This document shows positions 13,558 through 23,356 of a stretch of 64,000 nt of DNA, in pieces. The notes under the pieces were generated by a model. The model saw nothing but the letters and a program-made list of their open reading frames with translations. It was not told the origin of the DNA and did not search any database. How positions within the stretch are numbered: the first letter of the stretch is position 1; each line of letters begins with the position of its first letter. Both the position numbers and the translations under genes were made by a program. Source of the DNA: Oscillospiraceae bacterium (GTDB taxonomy: Bacteria > Bacillota > Clostridia > Oscillospirales > Oscillospiraceae); the NCBI GenBank assembly GCA_902795195.1, contig CADBKF010000009.1, forward strand, positions 1 to 64,000, given 5' to 3'.

Positions 13558-15630
13558 GTGAAATTTGGAGCATGGAACGTATCAAGTGGTGCGCCGGGCG
13601 CGATTCAGGCGCTTTGCGCATCCGGGTTTTCCCCGCTGACCGCGCGGGTTTTGGCGGCAAGAGGCTATGAGACCCCCGAGCAGGCGCGCAGCTATCTGGC
13701 CAGCGACGCCCCGCTTCTGGACCCGCTTCTGATGAAGGAGCTCAAAACCGCCGCAGACCGGGTCCGCCTGGCCGTGGCCCGGCGGGAGCACATCGCGGTC
13801 TTCGGCGACTATGACGTGGACGGCATCACGGCCACCTGCCTACTGGTGGACTTTCTGCGCTCCCTCGGCGGGCGCGTGACGAGCTACATCCCCTCCCGGC
13901 TCGAGGAGGGCTACGGCCTCAACCCCACGGCAATCGAATATCTCTACCGCCAGCAGGTCAACCTCATCATCACGGTAGACTGCGGCATCACAGCCACCGA
14001 CGAGGCGCTGCTGTGCAAAAAGCGCGGCATCGAGCTGGTCGTCACCGACCACCACGAGTGCAAGAGCGAGCTGCCCTGCGCCGTGGCGGTGGTGGACCCG
14101 CACCGCAAGGACCGGACCTATCCGCACACGGATCTGTCCGGCGTGGGCATCGCCTTCAAGCTGGCCGCGGCGATCTGCGGCGACCAGGAGGCCGTGCTCG
14201 CGCGCTATGCCGATCTGGTCTGCCTGGGCCTGATCGCCGACGTGATGCCGCTGCAGGGCGAGGTGCGGACCCTGGTGGTCCGCGGCCTGGACATGCTGCA
14301 GAAGGCCAGGCGGCCCGGCGTGGCCGCCCTGATGCAGGAATGCGGCTGCGCGGGCAAGCCCGTCACCACGGGCACCGTGGGCTATGTGCTGGCCCCCAGG
14401 ATCAACGCCGCCGGCCGCATGGGCCAGGTGGACATGGCCGTGCGCCTGTTTCTGACCGAGGACCCCGCCGAGGCCGCGATGCTGGCGGCCGCCCTGTGCC
14501 GGCTCAACCGCGAGCGGCAGAAGGTGGAGGCCGGGATCTATCACGAGGCCATGGCGATGCTGTCCGCGCAGCCCCAGCCGGACGCCATCGTGCTCACCGG
14601 CGACACCTGGCACCAGGGCGTGGTCGGCATCGTCGCCTCGCGGCTGAGCGAGGAGTTCCGCCGCCCCACCTTCCTCATCTGCATGGACGGCGACAAGGGC
14701 AAGGCCAGCTCCCGCAGCTACGGCGGCTTCAACCTGTTTGCGTCCCTCACCCAGCTGTCCGATCTGCTCGAGAGCTACGGCGGGCATGAGCTGGCCGCCG
14801 GCTTTACGATCCGGCGGGAGAACGTGCCGCGCTTCCGCGAAGAGATCTGCAAGCTCGTGCGGGCCCACAACACCAGCGGCGAGGCGGAAAATGCGCTGCG
14901 CGTGGACTGCGTGGTCGAGCCGCAGCTGCTGACGCAGGAAAACATCCTGGCCCTGCAGGAGCTCGAGCCCTGCGGCGTGGGCTGCCCGAGCGCGGTGTTC
15001 TGCATGGAAAACCTCTTCGTCGAGCACCTGAGCGAGGTCGGCGGCGGCAAGCATCTGCGCCTGCGCCTGCGCTACGGCAGGCGCCCCGGCGAGTTTATCG
15101 GCGGCATCTTCTTTTCCACAAGCATTCTGCAGTCCGGCGTCGCCGTGGGCGACCATGTGGACGTGGCCTTTGTGCCGCAGATCAACGAATACCGGGACGT
15201 GCGCTCGGTGCAGCTCAACCTCATCGACATCCGCCCCTGCGAGCAGAGCCGCAAGGAGGCCCGCTCCCAGTCGGCGCTGTATCTGCGCTACCGGCAGCGC
15301 TGCCTGACCCCCGCGGACGCAGCCCAGCTGCTGCCGATCCGCAGCGAATTTGTGGCGGTGTGGCGCTATCTGGTCTTCAACGCCGCGCAGGAGCTCGTGG
15401 AGGAGGACTTTGCCTGCCTCAGCCGCAAGATCCTGCGCAGCACCAACACCTCCCTGACCATGGCAAAAACCCGGATCTGCCTGGACGTCTTCGCCGAGCA
15501 GGGCCTCATCGACCTGCGCAAGCAGTCCGGGCACTACCGCATCCGCATCACCAACAACGGCCAAAAGGTCGATCTCAGCGCAAGCAGCATCATCCAGGAG
15601 CTCAAGCGCAAACGAAACAGCGGGAGCTGA
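13558..15630 (+). CDS. recJ: single-stranded-DNA-specific exonuclease RecJ
   Basis: A 690-residue DHH-family 5'-3' exonuclease for recombination and base-excision repair. Motif GDYDVDGITAT (DHH motif I), the TVDCGI segment and VTDHHE (motif III) supply the metal-binding Asp/His residues. The DHHA1 domain with GGHELAAGF follows, then an OB-fold (LRLRLRYG). GTG 13558 gives MKFGAWNVSS, the usual RecJ start; a TTG 24 bases upstream would leave almost no leader. A C-terminal extension of about 120 residues resembles that of Firmicutes RecJ. The relA start codon is four bases beyond the stop. The apt gene often found between recJ and relA is absent. Confidence 0.93.
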   Translation: MKFGAWNVSSGAPGAIQALCASGFSPLTARVLAARGYETPEQARSYLASDAPLLDPLLMKELKTAADRVRLAVARREHIAVFGDYDVDGITATCLLVDFLRSLGGRVTSYIPSRLEEGYGLNPTAIEYLYRQQVNLIITVDCGITATDEALLCKKRGIELVVTDHHECKSELPCAVAVVDPHRKDRTYPHTDLSGVGIAFKLAAAICGDQEAVLARYADLVCLGLIADVMPLQGEVRTLVVRGLDMLQKARRPGVAALMQECGCAGKPVTTGTVGYVLAPRINAAGRMGQVDMAVRLFLTEDPAEAAMLAAALCRLNRERQKVEAGIYHEAMAMLSAQPQPDAIVLTGDTWHQGVVGIVASRLSEEFRRPTFLICMDGDKGKASSRSYGGFNLFASLTQLSDLLESYGGHELAAGFTIRRENVPRFREEICKLVRAHNTSGEAENALRVDCVVEPQLLTQENILALQELEPCGVGCPSAVFCMENLFVEHLSEVGGGKHLRLRLRYGRRPGEFIGGIFFSTSILQSGVAVGDHVDVAFVPQINEYRDVRSVQLNLIDIRPCEQSRKEARSQSALYLRYRQRCLTPADAAQLLPIRSEFVAVWRYLVFNAAQELVEEDFACLSRKILRSTNTSLTMAKTRICLDVFAEQGLIDLRKQSGHYRIRITNNGQKVDLSASSIIQELKRKRNSGS

Positions 15631-15634
15631 TACT

Positions 15635-17812
15635 ATGGAAACCTTCCAGGAACATTACGACGCGATGGTGCAGGCCATCGCCCTCAACGCGCCCTATTGC
15701 GATATGGGGCTCATCGACGAGGCGGTCGACTACGCCCGGGAAAAACACAAGGACCAAAAACGAAAGGATGGCTCGCCCTACATCATCCACCCGCTCGCGG
15801 TGGCGCAGATCGTGGCGGAGATCGGCCTGGACACCGACGCGGTGCTGGCCGCGCTGCTGCACGACTGCATCGAGGACACCGACGCCTCCTTTGACGATAT
15901 CGCCCATCGCTTCGGGCAGACCGTGGCCGAGCTGGTCGAGGGCGTCACCAAGCTGACCCGCGTGGAATACTCCACCCAGGAGGAGCAGCAGGTGGAAAAT
16001 CTGCGCAAGATGTTCATGGCCATGAGCAAGGACATCCGCGTGGTGCTCATCAAGATCTGCGACCGGCTGCACAACACCCGGACCATGGAATACCAGACCA
16101 AGGAGAAGCAGATCTCCAAGTCCATGGAGACCATGGACATCTACGCGCCCCTGGCCCACCGCCTCGGCATGCAGAAGATCAAATGGGAGCTGGAGGACAC
16201 GTCGCTTCAGTACCTCGACCCCGACGGCTACCGGCAGATCATGGACTATCTGGACGCCCATGAGGAGGAGGCCGAGAAGTTCATGGACTCGATCCGCACC
16301 CGCATCGCCGAGCGGATGGAGGCCGTGGGCATCCCCTGCAAGATCTACGGCAGAGTCAAGCACGTCTACTCCATCTACCGCAAGATGAAGGCCCAGCAGA
16401 AGACGATCGAGGAGCTCTACGACCTCTATGCCTTCCGCGTGATCGTGGACTCGATCCCGGACTGCTACAACGTGCTCGGCCACATCCACGAGATGTTCAA
16501 CCTCGTGCCCGGCCGCTTCAAGGACTATATCTCCACCCCGAAGCCCAACCGCTACCAGAGCCTGCACACCACGGTCATCGGCGTGGAGGGCATCCCCTTT
16601 GAGGTGCAGATCCGCACCCAGGAGATGCACGAGACCGCCGAATACGGCGTGGCCGCCCACTGGAAGTACAAGCAGGGCGTCGAAACCGGCAACGAAAAGG
16701 AATTCGAGTGGATCCGCAGGCTCCTCGAGGACCAGCAGGAGACCGACGCCGAGGACTTTGTCCACAGCCTCAAGGTCGACATGTTCGACGACGAGGTCTT
16801 TGTCTTCACGCCCCGCGGCAAGGTCATTTCCCTGCCCCGCGGCTCGACGCCCATCGACTTTGCCTATGCCATTCACTCCGGCGTGGGCAACGCGATGATC
16901 GGCGCCAAGATCAACAACCGCATCGCCAGCTACGACGTGAGCCTGCGAAACGGCGACATCGTGGAGATCCTCACCTCCAGAAACGCCAAGGGCCCGTCGC
17001 GCGACTGGCTCAACATCTGCAAGAGCAACCAGGCCCGATCCAAGATCAAGCAGTGGTTCAAGAAGGAGAAGCGCGAGGAGAACATCGTCCGGGGCAAGGC
17101 CAGCTTCGAGGCCGAGCTGCACCGGCTGAACGTCTCTGTGAGCGTGCTGCAGGACGACGAGCTGCTGCAGACGCTGCTGCGCAAGCTCTCGTTTGACAAC
17201 ATTGACGACCTCTACGCCTCCATCGGCTACGGCGGTCTGACCGCGGCAAAGGCGGTGGGCAAGATCAAGGAGGATCTGCTCAAGGCCAGCCGCGCAAGCG
17301 CACCCAAGGAGCCGGCCAAGCCGGCCGCTGCGCAGAGCGCGAAGCCCGACCGGCACGCCGCCTCCGGCGTCATTGTGGAGGACATCGGCTCGTGCATGAT
17401 CAAGTTCTCCCGCTGCTGCACCCCGGTGCCCGGCGACGACATCGTGGGCTTCATCACCAAGGGCTACGGCGTGTCGATCCACCGCCGCGACTGCCCCAAC
17501 GCCCAGGGCGCGACCGATCCGGCCCAGAAGGACCGCTGGGTCCGCGTGAGCTGGTGCAAGAGCGAGGACAAGCCCTTTGCCACCACGCTGGAGGTCATCG
17601 CGACCGACCGCGACGGTATGCTGGTCGACGTGGCCGCCGCGCTCACCAGCCAACAGCTGCGCATGAAGGAGATCAGCGGCAAGGAGCTGCCCAACGGCCT
17701 TTGCCAGTTCACCGTGACCTTCGAGGTCAAGAGCACCGAGGAGCTCTCCACCGCCATGGGCCGCATCCGCAGCATCAACGGCGTGCGAAGCGTGCGAAGG
17801 GGGAAGATCTGA
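15635..17812 (+). CDS. relA: bifunctional (p)ppGpp synthetase/hydrolase (Rel)
   Basis: A 725-residue long RSH enzyme controlling the stringent response. The HD hydrolase domain is intact (HDCIEDT, with His76-Asp77), as is the synthetase domain (RVKHVYSIYRKM, RYQSLHTTV). TGS (about 395-455), the zinc-finger/RIS region with RCCTPVPGDD and a C-terminal ACT domain follow. Both catalytic centres have their motifs, so it should make and degrade (p)ppGpp. The TGA overlaps the dtd start (TGATG), which signals translational coupling. Confidence 0.95.
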   Translation: METFQEHYDAMVQAIALNAPYCDMGLIDEAVDYAREKHKDQKRKDGSPYIIHPLAVAQIVAEIGLDTDAVLAALLHDCIEDTDASFDDIAHRFGQTVAELVEGVTKLTRVEYSTQEEQQVENLRKMFMAMSKDIRVVLIKICDRLHNTRTMEYQTKEKQISKSMETMDIYAPLAHRLGMQKIKWELEDTSLQYLDPDGYRQIMDYLDAHEEEAEKFMDSIRTRIAERMEAVGIPCKIYGRVKHVYSIYRKMKAQQKTIEELYDLYAFRVIVDSIPDCYNVLGHIHEMFNLVPGRFKDYISTPKPNRYQSLHTTVIGVEGIPFEVQIRTQEMHETAEYGVAAHWKYKQGVETGNEKEFEWIRRLLEDQQETDAEDFVHSLKVDMFDDEVFVFTPRGKVISLPRGSTPIDFAYAIHSGVGNAMIGAKINNRIASYDVSLRNGDIVEILTSRNAKGPSRDWLNICKSNQARSKIKQWFKKEKREENIVRGKASFEAELHRLNVSVSVLQDDELLQTLLRKLSFDNIDDLYASIGYGGLTAAKAVGKIKEDLLKASRASAPKEPAKPAAAQSAKPDRHAASGVIVEDIGSCMIKFSRCCTPVPGDDIVGFITKGYGVSIHRRDCPNAQGATDPAQKDRWVRVSWCKSEDKPFATTLEVIATDRDGMLVDVAAALTSQQLRMKEISGKELPNGLCQFTVTFEVKSTEELSTAMGRIRSINGVRSVRRGKI

Positions 17813-18261
17813 TGCGCGCGGTCGTGACGAGAGTTTCCGAGGCTTCCGTCTCGATTGACGGCGCGGTCGTCGGCCGCATCGGTCGCGGCTTTCTGATCCT
17901 GCTGGGCGTCGGCCCGGAGGACACGAAACGGGAGGCCACGAAGCTGGCCGAGAAGATCCTCGGCCTGCGGGTCTTTACCGACGAGAACGACAAGATGAAC
18001 CTGGGTCTCGAGGCGGTCCAAGGGCAGGTGCTGGTGGTGAGCCAGTTCACGCTCTACGGCAATGTCCGCAAGGGCCGCCGGCCCAGCTTTGTCGGCGCGG
18101 CCGGCCCGGAGCTTGCCGTGCCGCTGTACGAATTTTTCCTTTCCGAATGCGAGCGGCTTGGCTATCCGCCGCAGCACGGCGAGTTCGGCGCCGATATGCA
18201 GGTGGCCTCCGTCAACGACGGCCCGGTCACGCTGTGGATCGACAGCGACGAGCTGGCATAG
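17812..18261 (+). CDS. dtd: D-aminoacyl-tRNA deacylase
   Basis: A 149-residue DTD enzyme that hydrolyses D-aminoacyl-tRNAs and mischarged Gly-tRNA. The start MRAVVTRVSEASV, the SQFTLYGNVRKGRRPSF active-site motif and the NDGPVTLWID Gly-cisPro motif are all present. It is the last gene of the recJ–relA–dtd run and is coupled to relA by a one-base overlap. Beyond it the sequence breaks into repeats. Confidence 0.95.
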   Translation: MRAVVTRVSEASVSIDGAVVGRIGRGFLILLGVGPEDTKREATKLAEKILGLRVFTDENDKMNLGLEAVQGQVLVVSQFTLYGNVRKGRRPSFVGAAGPELAVPLYEFFLSECERLGYPPQHGEFGADMQVASVNDGPVTLWIDSDELA

Positions 18262-18287
18262 TCGTGGAAAATGAAGTTGCTCCCGTT

Positions 18288-18622
18288 GGTCGCGAATGAA
18301 GGAATGAAGCTGGCCTGCGGCCGAATGATGCCGGCTTCGCCGAATTGTGGTGTTTTTCAATTTACCAATTGTAAAACGGAATGCGATTTCAAAGTGCTGC
18401 ACCGTAGTGGCCGATGCCCACATCGGCCATTAAGGTACGATGCGCAACGAATCATCATGGCCGATGTGGGCATCGGCCACTACGGGACGCTGCTTTACAG
18501 AATCCGCGGCGCAAGCCGCAAATTCAATCCGTCGCGCAGCGACACCGCAATTAGCGCAGCGGCTTCATTCGCGACAAAGTCGCAGCTTCATTTCTTCATT
18601 CCTTCATTTATACCTTCACTGC
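18288..18622. repeat. foldback element copy 2 containing a nested inverted repeat
   Basis: Outer arms of GAATGAAGGAATGAAGC and GCTTCATTTCTTCATTC face each other. A GTGGTGTTTTTCAATTTACC segment identifies the family of the 5973 element. In its centre sits a complete CGTAGTGGCCGATG inverted repeat (18403-18485), as if one repeat had inserted into the other. No gene in these 330 bases. Confidence 0.8.
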
Positions 18623-18685
18623 AGCAATCGTATTCGTATTCCACCGTTGTATAGAAAAGAGAGAGAATGAAAAGGGGGGTCGTGT

Positions 18686-19303
18686 ATGCAGATGATCACC
18701 ATGACGCTGGGGCTGTATGAAACCAACTGCTATCTGCTTTACGACGAGGCAACGAGGCACGCTGTCCTCATCGATCCGGGCTACGAGCCGGAGCGGCTTC
18801 TGGGCGCGCTGCAGAAGCATGGGCTTTCGCTGCAGGCGATACTCATCACCCACGCCCATTTTGACCATGTCGGCGCCACGCAGCCGCTGTTTGAGGCCAC
18901 GGGCTGCAGGATCTACGTTCATCCGCTGGATCTGAGCATGCCGCCCTATCTGCGCCGCGGGCTGGTCAACACCGACTTTTACGAGGAGGGGGACAACCTC
19001 GACTTTGACAGCCTGCACTTCCAGGTGCTGCACACGCCCGGGCACACGCCCGGCTGCGTGATCCTGGTGCTGGGCGACAAGCTGTTTTGCGGCGATCTGC
19101 TCTTCCGGGGCAGCTGCGGCCGCACCGACGGCGCCGGCGGCAGCTGGGATCAGATGCTGAGCTCCCTGCGCCGCATGGCGGAGCTGCCCGGCGACTATTT
19201 GGTCTATCCCGGCCACGGCGAGCCCACGACCCTCGCCCGGGAGCGGCAAAGCAACGTGTTCATGCTGCGCGCCCTCGGCCTGAAGAGTATGCCGGGATTA
19301 TAG
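18686..19303 (+). CDS. metallo-beta-lactamase-fold hydrolase (glyoxalase II-like)
   Basis: A 205-residue MBL-fold hydrolase with THAHFDHVG, a later His in HTPGHTPG, the GDLLF Asp and a C-terminal PGHGEPT His, giving a complete dinuclear zinc site. Closest in layout to YcbL-type glyoxalase II proteins, which hydrolyse thioesters. AAAAGGGGGG precedes the ATG. In many clostridia this gene follows relA and dtd and precedes hemZ, exactly the order here. The substrate is unknown. Confidence 0.88.
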   Translation: MQMITMTLGLYETNCYLLYDEATRHAVLIDPGYEPERLLGALQKHGLSLQAILITHAHFDHVGATQPLFEATGCRIYVHPLDLSMPPYLRRGLVNTDFYEEGDNLDFDSLHFQVLHTPGHTPGCVILVLGDKLFCGDLLFRGSCGRTDGAGGSWDQMLSSLRRMAELPGDYLVYPGHGEPTTLARERQSNVFMLRALGLKSMPGL

Positions 19304-19309
19304 AGAAAT

Positions 19310-19496
19310 GATGCCGCTCCCGCTGGTCGCTGATGAAGCCACTTCGTTCATGAAGAAATGAGGCCGGGCGTTGCCCTAATTATGGAATTTTTCAATTCCG
19401 CAGAATTGAAAAATCAAATTGAATCATCGCGAAGCGATACCTCAATTCGTGAAGCGGCTTCATTCCTTCATTTCTTCATTCCTTCATTTTTGAAAG
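19310..19496. repeat. foldback element copy 3
   Basis: GAAATGATG and GAAGAAATGAGGCC arms oppose CTTCATTTCTTCATTCC. The central hairpin is ATTTTTCAATTCCGCAGAAT and its complement. It fills the MBL–hemZ gap and ends at the hemZ ribosome site. Confidence 0.78.
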
Positions 19497-19505
19497 GAGT
19501 ACTCC

Positions 19506-20966
19506 TTGAAACTGTATATTTCGGGTCATGAAGACCGCTACGCCCTGGAGCAGCTGCAGCTGTGCCTGTTTCCGGAGGAGAAGATGGAGTTTTGCGAGAC
19601 TCCATTTGCTGGAGACGGGGCGGTTTCCAGGCTGCACCGGGGAAAGAGCTTTCTGACGGCCACCGCCGTGATCACCAAAAACGGGAAAGCTGCCCGCGGC
19701 GTGTGCCGGCTCGCGGTCAAAAACGAAACCTACGCGCTGCGGCGGCGGATTTTGCAGCGCAGCTACTATCTGGCCGCCGCCCAGCACCTCGACCGCCTGC
19801 CCCCCTGGGGCGCGCTCTCGGGCGTGCGGCCCACCAAGCTGACCACCCGGCATCTGCTGGGCGGCGGCAGCGAACAAAGCGCGGACCGTCTTCTGCGGGA
19901 CACGTTTTTTGTTCTGCCCGAGCGGCGCAGTCTCTGCATCGAATGCTCGCAGGCCTCGGTCCAGGCCGCCTCGCTGCTTGCGCCGCAGGATGTGTCGGTC
20001 TATGTCGGCATCCCCTTCTGCCCCACCCGCTGCGCCTACTGCTCCTTTGTGAGCCAGACCGCCGGGTCCGCGGGCAAGCTGCTCACGCCCTATCTCGACT
20101 GCTTGCTGCGCGAGGTCGAGCACGTGGGCGCGCTGCTGAAGGACAGCGGCAGGACCGTGCGCACCGTGTACTTCGGCGGCGGGACGCCCACCACCCTCTC
20201 CACCGAGCAGATTTCCCGGCTCATGGAGGCGATTGCTGCGAATTTCGACCTCTCCCGCACGATAGAATATACGGTGGAGGGCGGCCGGCCCGATACGCTC
20301 AGCCCGGAAAAGCTCCGGGCCATCCGGGCGCACGGGGCCAACCGCATGAGCATCAACCCCCAGAGCATGAACGACCGGGTGCTGGCCGCCGTCGGTCGGC
20401 ATCACACCGCAGCCCAGATCGTCGAGGCCTACCGGCAGGCGGCGGAGGCCGGCTTTACCAGCATCAACATGGACCTGATCGCAGGCCTGCCCACCGACAC
20501 GCCCGAGAGCTTCCGCAGCTCCGTCGAGCAGGTGCTCTCGCTTCGGCCCTCCAACATCACCGTGCACACGCTGGCCCTCAAGAAGGGCGCGGACCTCTTC
20601 GAGCGGCGCGAGCAGCTGCTTTCGGCGGACGACGTGGCCCGGATGGTGGCTGAGGCCTCCGATCTGCTGCGCGCACAGGGCTATCGGCCCTATTATCTCT
20701 ATCGGCAAAAATACATGTCCGGCAGCTTTGAGAATGTCGGCTGGTGCCGGGACGGCGATCTGTGCCTGTACAACATCTACATGATGGAGGAGCTGCACAG
20801 CATCGTCTCCCTCGGCGGTGCCGGCATGAGCAAGGTCAATCTCTCGCAGACAAAGCTCGAGCGCTTCCACAACCCGAAGTTTCCCAAGGAATACATCGAA
20901 AAAATTGACGACGTGCTGGGGCAGAAGGATGAAATGTTCCGGCTGTTGAAAGGAGTCCAACTATGA
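19506..20966 (+). CDS. hemZ: coproporphyrinogen dehydrogenase HemZ (radical SAM)
   Basis: A 486-residue radical-SAM enzyme of the HemZ family. The iron-sulfur motif CPTRCAYC (Cys172, Cys176, Cys179) and GGGTPTTL follow a family-specific N-terminal domain of about 165 residues. HemZ proteins are annotated as anaerobic coproporphyrinogen III oxidases, though some relatives handle heme or have other roles. Translation starts at TTG 19506 behind GAAAGGAG; an ATG start is not available. The next gene overlaps its stop by four bases (ATGA). Confidence 0.9.
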   Translation: MKLYISGHEDRYALEQLQLCLFPEEKMEFCETPFAGDGAVSRLHRGKSFLTATAVITKNGKAARGVCRLAVKNETYALRRRILQRSYYLAAAQHLDRLPPWGALSGVRPTKLTTRHLLGGGSEQSADRLLRDTFFVLPERRSLCIECSQASVQAASLLAPQDVSVYVGIPFCPTRCAYCSFVSQTAGSAGKLLTPYLDCLLREVEHVGALLKDSGRTVRTVYFGGGTPTTLSTEQISRLMEAIAANFDLSRTIEYTVEGGRPDTLSPEKLRAIRAHGANRMSINPQSMNDRVLAAVGRHHTAAQIVEAYRQAAEAGFTSINMDLIAGLPTDTPESFRSSVEQVLSLRPSNITVHTLALKKGADLFERREQLLSADDVARMVAEASDLLRAQGYRPYYLYRQKYMSGSFENVGWCRDGDLCLYNIYMMEELHSIVSLGGAGMSKVNLSQTKLERFHNPKFPKEYIEKIDDVLGQKDEMFRLLKGVQL

Positions 20967-21889
20967 ACGCTGAACACTTTGTAGAGCTTGAACTGATCAA
21001 CGAAGCCGTCCGCGAGGACCCCATCGGCTTTATCCAGCGCTGTGACCAGGCCTATACCGACCGCGTGGAAAAGGCGGCCGACACCGTGATCTCCCGGCTG
21101 CACCTGAGCCGCATCATCCTGCTGGCAGGCCCCTCCGCCTCCGGCAAGACCACCACCGCCTCCCGCGTCCGCCGGGCGCTGGAGCAGCGCGGCATCTACT
21201 GCCACATGGTCTCGCTCGACGACTACTACCGCATGAAGACCGACGACGGCTTCCCCAGAACGCCCAACGGTGAGCTGGATCTCGAGGCCCCCGAGGCCCT
21301 GCGCATCGATCTGCTCAACGAGCACCTGGGCGCGCTCGACCGGGGCGAGGAGATCCTGGTGCCCCACTACGACTTCCAGCGCCAGTGCATCTCCGAAGAG
21401 GGCACGCCCCTGCAGCTGCACGAAAACGAGGCCGTGATCTTTGAGGGCATCCACGGCCTGAACCCCATGTTCACCGACCGCCACCCGGAGGCCACGCGGC
21501 TCTTTGTCTCCCCGGCAACCTACGTCTTCCACCAGGATGAGGAGGTCTTTGACCGCGTGTGGCTGCGCGTGATCCGCCGGACCGTGCGCGACTACTACTT
21601 CCGCTGCGCGTCGGCTGCCGACACGCTCGGCATGTGGGCCAATGTGCGCCGCGGTGAAAAGCGCTACATCACCCCCTACAAGAAGACCGCGCACTACCAC
21701 ATCGACAGCGCCCACAACTACGAGATCCCGGCCCTGCGCCCGATCGTGGAGAAGCTGCTCACCAACGTGGAAAACAACCCCCAGGAGCTGCTCACCGAGG
21801 AGATCCTGCACGGCCTCATGCAGTTTGAGCCGCTGGATATCAATCTGCTGCCGCCCACCTGCCTGCTCAAGGAGGAATTTCTTCCTTAA
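20963..21889 (+). CDS. uridine kinase-like nucleoside kinase
   Basis: A 308-residue P-loop kinase of the uridine kinase/phosphoribulokinase superfamily. Walker A is GPSASGKT (56-63), SLDDYYR lies close behind and IFEGIHGL is the Walker B region. In clostridia such proteins often carry an N-terminal TGS/threonyl-tRNA-synthetase-like domain; here only a short helical N-terminus (1-50) remains. It is translationally coupled to hemZ. Phosphorylation of uridine/cytidine is the family expectation, but the exact substrate is not shown. Confidence 0.82.
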   Translation: MNAEHFVELELINEAVREDPIGFIQRCDQAYTDRVEKAADTVISRLHLSRIILLAGPSASGKTTTASRVRRALEQRGIYCHMVSLDDYYRMKTDDGFPRTPNGELDLEAPEALRIDLLNEHLGALDRGEEILVPHYDFQRQCISEEGTPLQLHENEAVIFEGIHGLNPMFTDRHPEATRLFVSPATYVFHQDEEVFDRVWLRVIRRTVRDYYFRCASAADTLGMWANVRRGEKRYITPYKKTAHYHIDSAHNYEIPALRPIVEKLLTNVENNPQELLTEEILHGLMQFEPLDINLLPPTCLLKEEFLP

Positions 21890-21965
21890 GGCGATACCTC
21901 AATTCGCGAAGCGGCTTCATTCAGGGCGCAGTCGTAGCTTCATTTTTTCATTTCTTCATTTCCGG
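21888..21965. repeat. foldback element, half copy
   Basis: Matches the right half of the 19.3 kb copy (GCGATACCTCAATTCGCGAA, then CTTCATT units) and starts within the stop codon of the kinase gene. The left half is missing, so either the end was lost or the kinase gene ends at the junction. Confidence 0.7.
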
Positions 21966-21973
21966 AGGACCTT

Positions 21974-23299
21974 ATGGATACCCTGTTTTCTCACATCACC
22001 GCCGTGACGATGGACGAGGCGATGCACGTCTTTTATGATTATTTCGTCGGCGTCACGGACGGGAAAATTGCTTATCTTTCCAAGCTGCCGCCCAAGGAGC
22101 AGCCCAAGCAGATCGTCAGCGGCGAGGGCATGGTGCTCATGCCCGGCCTCATCAACTGCCACACGCACCTGCCCATGTCCCTGCTGCGCGGCTATGCCGA
22201 CGACGTGGACCTGGCCACCTGGCTCAACGACTACATCTTCCCCCGGGAGGACCGGCTCGACGGCCGGGCAGTCAAGGCGGCAACGCTGCTGTCCATCGCC
22301 GAGTGCCTGCGCTTCGGCGTGACCTCGGTGTCGGAAATGTACAATTTCTGCGACGAGATCGCCCAGGCCGTCGCCGAGAGCGGCATCAAGGCGAATCTCT
22401 CGCGCGGCACCACGCTCTTCACCGAGGACTTTGACTTCGAGACCTACCCCGCCTGCCGGGAGCTTGTGGCGCTCAAGGAGCAGTGGGACGGCTTCGACTT
22501 CGGCCGCATCAGGATCGAGGGCAGCGTCCACGCGGAGTACACCTCCAACTACAGGCTCTGGGACGCGCTGGGCGAATACTGCCTCAACGAGGGCCTCGGC
22601 ATGCAGGTGCACCTGTCCGAGACGAAGGCCGAGCACGAGGCCTGCAAGGAGCGCTACGGGCTGACCCCGGCGCAGATCCTCGACTGCCACCACGTCTTCG
22701 ACGCGCCCACCACCGCGGCGCACTGCGTGTGGCTCGAGCCCGAGGACATGGCGCTTCTGGCCCGGCGCGGCGTCACGGCGGTGCACTGCCCGGTCTCCAA
22801 CCTCAAGCTGGCCTCCGGCTGTGCGGATGTGCCCGCCATGGTCAAGGCCGGCATGAACGTCGCCCTGGGCACCGACGGCTCGGCCTCCAACAACAACCTC
22901 GACCTCTTTGAGGAGATCAAGGCGGCCGCGCTCATGGCAAAGGGCAGAACCCTCGACCCCACGGTGATGCCCGCCCAGGCCCCGCTCATGATGGCCACCG
23001 TCTGCGGCGCGAAGGCCCAGCGCCGGGAAAAGGAATGCGGCATGATCAAGCTCGGCATGGACGCCGACCTCATCATGCTCGACTTCACGGCCCCGCATCT
23101 GATGCCCTGCCACAACGTGCTCTCCCAGCTGGTCTACGCGGCCTCGGGCCACGACGTGGTCATGACCATGGTGCGCGGCAGAATGCTCTATGCTGGCGGC
23201 AAGTTCCTCACCATCGACCTCGACAGCGTGGTGCGCGAGCTGGCCGAGCACGCCATGCCGCAGGTCTTTCTGGACAAGCCGGACGCAGAAAAGAATTGA
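21974..23299 (+). CDS. amidohydrolase, SAH/MTA deaminase type
   Basis: A 441-residue amidohydrolase (TatD/ATZ-TRZ-like barrel). NCHTHL (His63, His65), QVHLSE, AAHCVWL and GTDGSASNNNLD supply the metal ligands and catalytic residues of 5'-methylthioadenosine/S-adenosylhomocysteine deaminases. It would deaminate SAH, MTA or related adenosine compounds to inosyl forms. CCGGAGGACC precedes the ATG. A sigma-A promoter for the next gene starts within its last codons. Confidence 0.87.
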   Translation: MDTLFSHITAVTMDEAMHVFYDYFVGVTDGKIAYLSKLPPKEQPKQIVSGEGMVLMPGLINCHTHLPMSLLRGYADDVDLATWLNDYIFPREDRLDGRAVKAATLLSIAECLRFGVTSVSEMYNFCDEIAQAVAESGIKANLSRGTTLFTEDFDFETYPACRELVALKEQWDGFDFGRIRIEGSVHAEYTSNYRLWDALGEYCLNEGLGMQVHLSETKAEHEACKERYGLTPAQILDCHHVFDAPTTAAHCVWLEPEDMALLARRGVTAVHCPVSNLKLASGCADVPAMVKAGMNVALGTDGSASNNNLDLFEEIKAAALMAKGRTLDPTVMPAQAPLMMATVCGAKAQRREKECGMIKLGMDADLIMLDFTAPHLMPCHNVLSQLVYAASGHDVVMTMVRGRMLYAGGKFLTIDLDSVVRELAEHAMPQVFLDKPDAEKN

Positions 23300-23324
23300 C
23301 AAAACTGACCCACTCTGCTATACT
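23296..23324 (+). promoter_or_regulatory. promoter of the flippase gene
   Basis: TTGACA and TATACT with a 17-base spacer, 33 bases before the TTG start codon. Confidence 0.75.
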
Positions 23325-23356
23325 GCATTCTAATGCCATCTGAAAGGACGGATAAT

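Noticed and set aside
17392-17811. A 289-codon frame beginning inside relA and containing dtd
   Set aside because: The first 140 codons are a shadow of relA; dtd proper starts at ATG 17812 with a typical N-terminus.
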